Below, one piece after another: positions 20,501 to 23,735 of a stretch of 23,735 nucleotides of DNA; the stretch's first letter is position 1, and every line of letters begins with the position of its first letter. The notes beneath the pieces are model-generated. The model was not told the DNA's origin. It saw only the letters and a program-made list of their open reading frames with translations, and made no database searches. Both the position numbers and the translations under genes were made by a program. Location of the stretch: contig JALLAP010001064.1 in NCBI GenBank assembly GCA_036939355.1, positions 1 to 23,735 on the forward strand, given 5' to 3'. The DNA is from Thalassiosira profunda (lineage: Eukaryota; Bacillariophyta; Thalassiosirophyceae; Thalassiosirales; Thalassiosiraceae).

Positions 20501-21341
20501 GAAACGGGGATCCGACTGCACTGTCCCCTCCCAAATTTCATCAAACGTCGGCGATGAACAGGATTCGCTTTGGTTGCCTCCTTCGCCGCCCCGCAATGCA
20601 AAAATGGCTTCGTCTCGCTTCCTCACCACGGGGCAGTGCAAGCAAACGAATTCGCGTACGCACTCCGGTCCAATGGCCGATTGGCTTTCGGTATCCAGCA
20701 ACGCAAACAGCCGAGTGCACGTCTCGTATTGCTGTCTGTCAAAAAGCACTTGGTATTGCTGCTGTGGACCATCAAGGTCGCCACTTGCAACGTTGATTGC
20801 ATACATGGGCCACGTCGAGGCGGCAGCATGTGACTTGCCCGGCGATGCAGGTGCTTGCTGTGCATGAAACGACGAGGGGCTGAGAATTCGCCGCAGCGAT
20901 CCGCGATGGGGCACCGNATGCAGGTGCTTGCTGTGCATGAAACGACGAGGGGCTGAGAATTCGCCGCAGCGATCCGCGATGGGGCACCGTCGTCGAGGGA
21001 GACGGCGGTATATTTGATGATGTTGACGCTTCTTCGATGGACGACGGCGCCAGCTGCGTACCACTGTCAAAGTTGCCGACGGCGCCCTCCTCATTCACAT
21101 CGTCGGCGTGCGTTGATTCTGGCTTCAGAAAAGACAGAGAGTCCACCGTCGAGCCGAAACCGTCGTCGTCATCGCTCTCCCCTCCTCCCCCCGACGGGTC
21201 GTCACCCCCAGACGCGAAGTCAAAGGGAAAGTCTTCGTCGTCGTAGTCTTCTATCGCCACTGGCGGGGACGACGCAGAAGAAGCAGACGAGGAGGACGAG
21301 CTGCTGGAGCTGGCGTCGGAGGCGGAGGCGTCGCTGTCCAT
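17519..21341 (-). CDS. PX-BAR sorting nexin (SNX8/Mvp1-like), 2 exons
   Basis: Exon 1 is 21341-18679 and exon 2 is 18601-17519. The 77-nt intron starts GTGCGT. After removing two artefactual 72-nt duplicates with their N, the coding length is 3600 nt, giving 1199 residues in a continuous frame. A Ser/Asp-rich, disordered N terminus leads to an EH-like helical region (about 165-290: YETCTRLFALLDTES ... IEGWMVFSRLLALAYHQES). The PX domain (about 385-565) carries GDFIIRFQGNDFKTVVRRSY, ADFEWLNAIL and GRILPPFPSRD, and closes with RYLNYLLENDALSDS after a roughly 85-residue Ser-rich insertion. A long helical BAR region ends in ELLRTCAQFAKSQQ and KAVDAWESLRDG, and an acidic tail follows. PX domains bind phosphoinositides and BAR domains curve membrane, so a role in endosomal sorting is expected. 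The SNX8/Mvp1 assignment, with an EH-like N terminus, is inference. Confidence 0.85.
18204..18348. repeat. Assembly-gap artefact: exact 72-nt duplicate around one N
   Basis: Bases 18204-18275 and 18277-18348 are identical, separated by N at 18276. Both copies encode the same BAR-region residues (AKKRAAVSLAQDVRSW...). Removing 73 nt joins YEANIAKKRA to HRKRELLRTC in frame. Confidence 0.95.
20845..20989. repeat. Assembly-gap artefact: exact 72-nt duplicate around one N
   Basis: Bases 20845-20916 and 20918-20989 are identical, separated by N at 20917. They lie in the N-terminal disordered part of the sorting nexin (HRGSLRRILSPSSFHAQQ). Removing 73 nt joins the start ATG frame to the rest of the protein. 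Confidence 0.95.
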
Positions 21342-21843
21342 GTTCCCTCAATATTGCAAGCGCGGATCACCGTTCACCAGAGGATCGCCCAACACACTCC
21401 GCTGCTCAACAGTAATGCGCTCCACCTCCATGCGGGGGGGGGGCGGCGCTATGGTTCACGACAAATCCGTCACCTCGGCCATTCTTCTGACCTCCTCAGA
21501 ACAATCGAGGGGGGAACTCTAGTTATTATTATTTCATCTCATTCGGACGCTAACGAATACCTCTTCTACAAGTGCAATTTATGAACCCTTACCCCCAGAT
21601 GTTGCGAATAAGATATGGTGAAAGCAAAGATTAGTTTATCCCCTTCATTCAGGCTCAATCAAGCACTCTCGCCCTCCCCTGCGGCTTGCTCTGGTGACTG
21701 CTGGTACGCATGAGCCGCGGCTGCCACGGTGCTCCTCTAGTCCCAGGCACCCCTAGATTTGTCGCGTGAAGCTGGAACTGGTAGTGGTAGGGGAGGAGGC
21801 ACAAGTTAGGTGCACCTTCGATCGTGTGTGGCTATGGTGCACG
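21342..21843. promoter_or_regulatory. Divergent intergenic region between sorting nexin and ankyrin genes
   Basis: This 502-nt interval separates two divergent ATG codons and should hold both promoters. A run of ten G (21434-21443) followed by CGGCG lies about 95 nt upstream of the minus-strand start. An AT-rich patch (TTATTATTATTTC) lies around 21520-21535. A C-rich pyrimidine segment (CTCTCGCCCTCCCCTGCGG) at about 21667-21685 precedes the plus-strand gene. No other gene is seen. The regulatory role is positional inference. Confidence 0.45.
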
Positions 21844-23499
21844 ATGCCGGTGCGCAAGAGGATCTGCGATGCCATCGCGTCGGCTTGCCCGACAAGTACA
21901 GAACCGCAGAATGATCCACTTGTAGATCTGGATTCTCAGCTGGACGAGATCTTCGCCTCTGACTTTGAGAAAGGCAGGATCATCGCAGGCGCTGGCGATG
22001 AGGAGGACAACGACAATAACGTGACGCCGCTCATTCTAGCATGCGACAAGAGTTGCTCTGCAGCGTTGCAATATCTCCAGAGGCAAATTCAGGCTTCATG
22101 CGACGCGGACGGTGCAGAAACCTCTAGTCTGATGACACTCGATCGCATACTGAAAGCATGGGGGCGCCCCTCCGATGCCTCCTCCGCCAGCAACGGCGCT
22201 GCCCATCACGCGCTGGCGGCTGGATTTTGCGAGGGATTGGATCTTTTGGAATACATCACGTGCAATACAATTGAGGGAGAAACTAGCGAACCTCTGGAAA
22301 GATATCTATCTCTGCTGTCGCAACCGAACGCAAATGCAGACACGCCGTTGATGATGGCATGTGTGTCGGGCCACGCCGCCGCGATAAAGCACATTTTGCA
22401 GCGGTGCGTTTCATTGGCTCTGAACCTGCAACCTGATGACATAGATGCAGCTGTGAAAGATGCCTGGCGTTCTTTGCGCGATGTTTTTGCAATGATGAAC
22501 CACGAACAATACACTGCTCTATCCTTTGCCTACGGGCACGGGCATCCGGATGTTGTGGCGTTGTGCATTCAACCCCAGAGCATTCTAGTGGATTGCAACG
22601 ACAGCTCTCCGGAAGTGAAATATGTGGGTAGATCCGATGAGATAAAATCTCAGAAAGAAGCCAACGACGCGGACGGTTCACGTGTCTTTCATTTGGAGCA
22701 ACTGGTGGAGGTATCCTATGCGGATGTGGAATCCTGCAAGGCGTCTAGAGACGACCTCGCTGCCGGATTGAAATTCATGCAACAACACAACCAAACGGAC
22801 AGAATAAAGGAGTTTGAGACCCAACATCGGCAAGCGAGTGAATGCCTAGCCATGCTGGAGTGTGAACTTGAACGAATATCTGCGGAAGCCGCTAGCGATC
22901 TCTTGCTGGATGGCGGGAGGCCAACTGATCAAAGGGACACAGCAAAGACAACAGGTAGGGCAAAAGGGAAATCAAAGAGAAAGAAGAAGACAAAGCAAAA
23001 ACAGATACATGCACAAGCGCAGAATGAAGCCACAGATGGCAGCGATTTGCAATCCTCAGAGGAAAAGGAGCCAAAACACAAGGGCTGGGCAGCTGCACAA
23101 GATGAACCACCGGAAGAAGTCGACGCCTCTCCAGCCAATGCATCTCCATTCATCACGTTGCAAGACGGGAGTGTCGTATCAAAATCATATCAATCTGATG
23201 ATGTCTTGCCGCTAGAGTCCGAGCCTGACGAAATGAAAACAACTGGAGACAGCAACGACGAGCAGAAACCGCTCCAGACTGTCCTGCAATCCTCTTCTGC
23301 CTCCATAGCGAACAACGGTGACATCGTCGCAACCATGGACTCTCTGTGCTTGGAGCCGTCGATGCTGCTGCTATCTTCCCATAAGATGGCAATGGAGATG
23401 TCTCCGTGCCAACTGGAAGCCGTCGAGTCCATCTTGGCCCATCAGCTCGACGCGACGAGGGAGGCGCAGAAGATACAGAGGCGGCTTCTCAAGAAATAA
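21844..23499 (+). CDS. Ankyrin-repeat protein of unknown function
   Basis: A single-exon frame of 551 residues from the first in-frame ATG (21844); upstream codons in frame offer only GTG. Ankyrin-type units are visible as NVTPLILACDKS (about residue 59), ADTPLMMACVSGHAAAIKHI (about 165) and YTALSFAYGHGHPDVVALCI (about 223), spaced by longer-than-usual linkers. The middle (about 295-350) is Glu/Gln-rich and probably coiled coil. A basic cluster, RAKGKSKRKKKTKQKQ, near 372-387 could be a nuclear localisation signal. The C terminus has MSPCQLEAVESILAHQLDAT and more helix. There is no signal peptide or membrane segment. Ankyrin repeats mediate protein-protein contacts, and nothing here indicates the partner. 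It is divergent from the sorting nexin. Confidence 0.8.
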   Translation: MPVRKRICDAIASACPTSTEPQNDPLVDLDSQLDEIFASDFEKGRIIAGAGDEEDNDNNVTPLILACDKSCSAALQYLQRQIQASCDADGAETSSLMTLDRILKAWGRPSDASSASNGAAHHALAAGFCEGLDLLEYITCNTIEGETSEPLERYLSLLSQPNANADTPLMMACVSGHAAAIKHILQRCVSLALNLQPDDIDAAVKDAWRSLRDVFAMMNHEQYTALSFAYGHGHPDVVALCIQPQSILVDCNDSSPEVKYVGRSDEIKSQKEANDADGSRVFHLEQLVEVSYADVESCKASRDDLAAGLKFMQQHNQTDRIKEFETQHRQASECLAMLECELERISAEAASDLLLDGGRPTDQRDTAKTTGRAKGKSKRKKKTKQKQIHAQAQNEATDGSDLQSSEEKEPKHKGWAAAQDEPPEEVDASPANASPFITLQDGSVVSKSYQSDDVLPLESEPDEMKTTGDSNDEQKPLQTVLQSSSASIANNGDIVATMDSLCLEPSMLLLSSHKMAMEMSPCQLEAVESILAHQLDATREAQKIQRRLLKK

Positions 23500-23682
23500 C
23501 GACTGAGTTGTGCTTCAGATTTATCTTATTGCCGGCTCCATTATTGGATATCAGCCAGCGATGCCCCTTGCCCCCAGAATGTATACAATTGAATGAAGTG
23601 ACGCGGATATTGGTACACACGGAGTGATAGTGAAATCCCAACATATAATGTCCACAGCCCTGCCGTCGCTCCCAGAGACGGC

Positions 23683-23735
23683 CTACAGGTGCTCCACCAG
23701 CGCGTCCCAGTAGTCGAACGACGGCGCCGGGGCCG
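23683..23735 (-). CDS. C-terminal end of a gene running off the right edge
   Basis: On the minus strand the frame APAPSFDYWDALVEHL ends at TAG (23685-23683), and the sequence looks like an ordinary soluble C terminus. Its stop faces that of the ankyrin gene across 183 nt, which fits the convergent arrangement seen elsewhere in the window. Only 17 codons are visible, so this is a weak call and no family can be given. Confidence 0.4.
   Translation of the reverse strand, partial: APAPSFDYWDALVEHL

Noticed and set aside
10462..23622. Shared word TATTGGTACACAC near 10465 and 23610
   Set aside because: A 13-nt match over this window can occur by chance, and the flanks do not align.
1..23735. CRISPR arrays, insertion sequences, bacterial operons, viral genes
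   Set aside because: No regularly spaced repeats, transposase-like or viral proteins, or ribosome binding sites were seen; spliced genes show this is nuclear eukaryotic DNA.

Overview
This window is nuclear DNA of a eukaryote, most likely a unicellular alga. A diatom or another photosynthetic stramenopile is my best guess, at moderate to low confidence. What the sequence shows directly is genes on both strands, 14 GT-AG introns that are all 70-85 nt long, an intron-containing tRNA-Lys, and a eukaryotic gene set (insulysin, Noc1/CEBPZ, a PX-BAR sorting nexin, a GPI-type surface protein). The lineage guess is inference, resting on compact intron-poor genes, an ankyrin protein without close relatives, and an MSP130-like surface protein.

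Layout from left to right. 1-228 (-) is the start of a gene running off the edge, with a mitochondrial-presequence-like N terminus. 797-2342 (+) is a phytanoyl-CoA dioxygenase-like protein with two introns. 2387-6417 (-) is a 1219-residue insulysin-type M16 metallopeptidase with five introns and a hydrophobic C-terminal tail. 6608-8383 (+) is a single-exon sulfatase sharing a G-rich 190-nt intergenic stretch with the peptidase gene. 8537-8989 (-) is a small uncharacterised protein. 9095-10830 is gene-poor and holds a diverged direct duplication with a 360-nt period. About 10884-13566 (+) is a seven-exon choice-of-anchor I/MSP130-like protein, probably GPI-anchored. 13739-16508 (-) is a Noc1/CEBPZ ribosome-biogenesis factor with an apparent frameshift. 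16688-16776 (+) is tRNA-Lys(UUU) with a 16-nt intron. 17519-21341 (-) is a 1199-residue PX-BAR sorting nexin with one intron. 21844-23499 (+) is an ankyrin-repeat protein. 23683-23735 (-) is the C-terminal end of a further gene.

The genes do not form a pathway. They look like ordinary housekeeping and accessory loci, arranged almost perfectly as alternating divergent and convergent pairs; the tightest convergent pair has stop codons only 44 nt apart. Sense-strand C-rich tracts lie just upstream of several start codons.

Three single-N gaps (12633, 18276, 20917) are each flanked by exact 72-nt duplicates. These are assembly artefacts, not biology: removing one copy plus the N restores the reading frame every time. 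I did not find a convincing new biological system. The items most worth a second look are the MSP130-like gene, the tail-anchored-looking insulysin, the sulfatase without a signal peptide, and the diverged duplication at 9462-10019.
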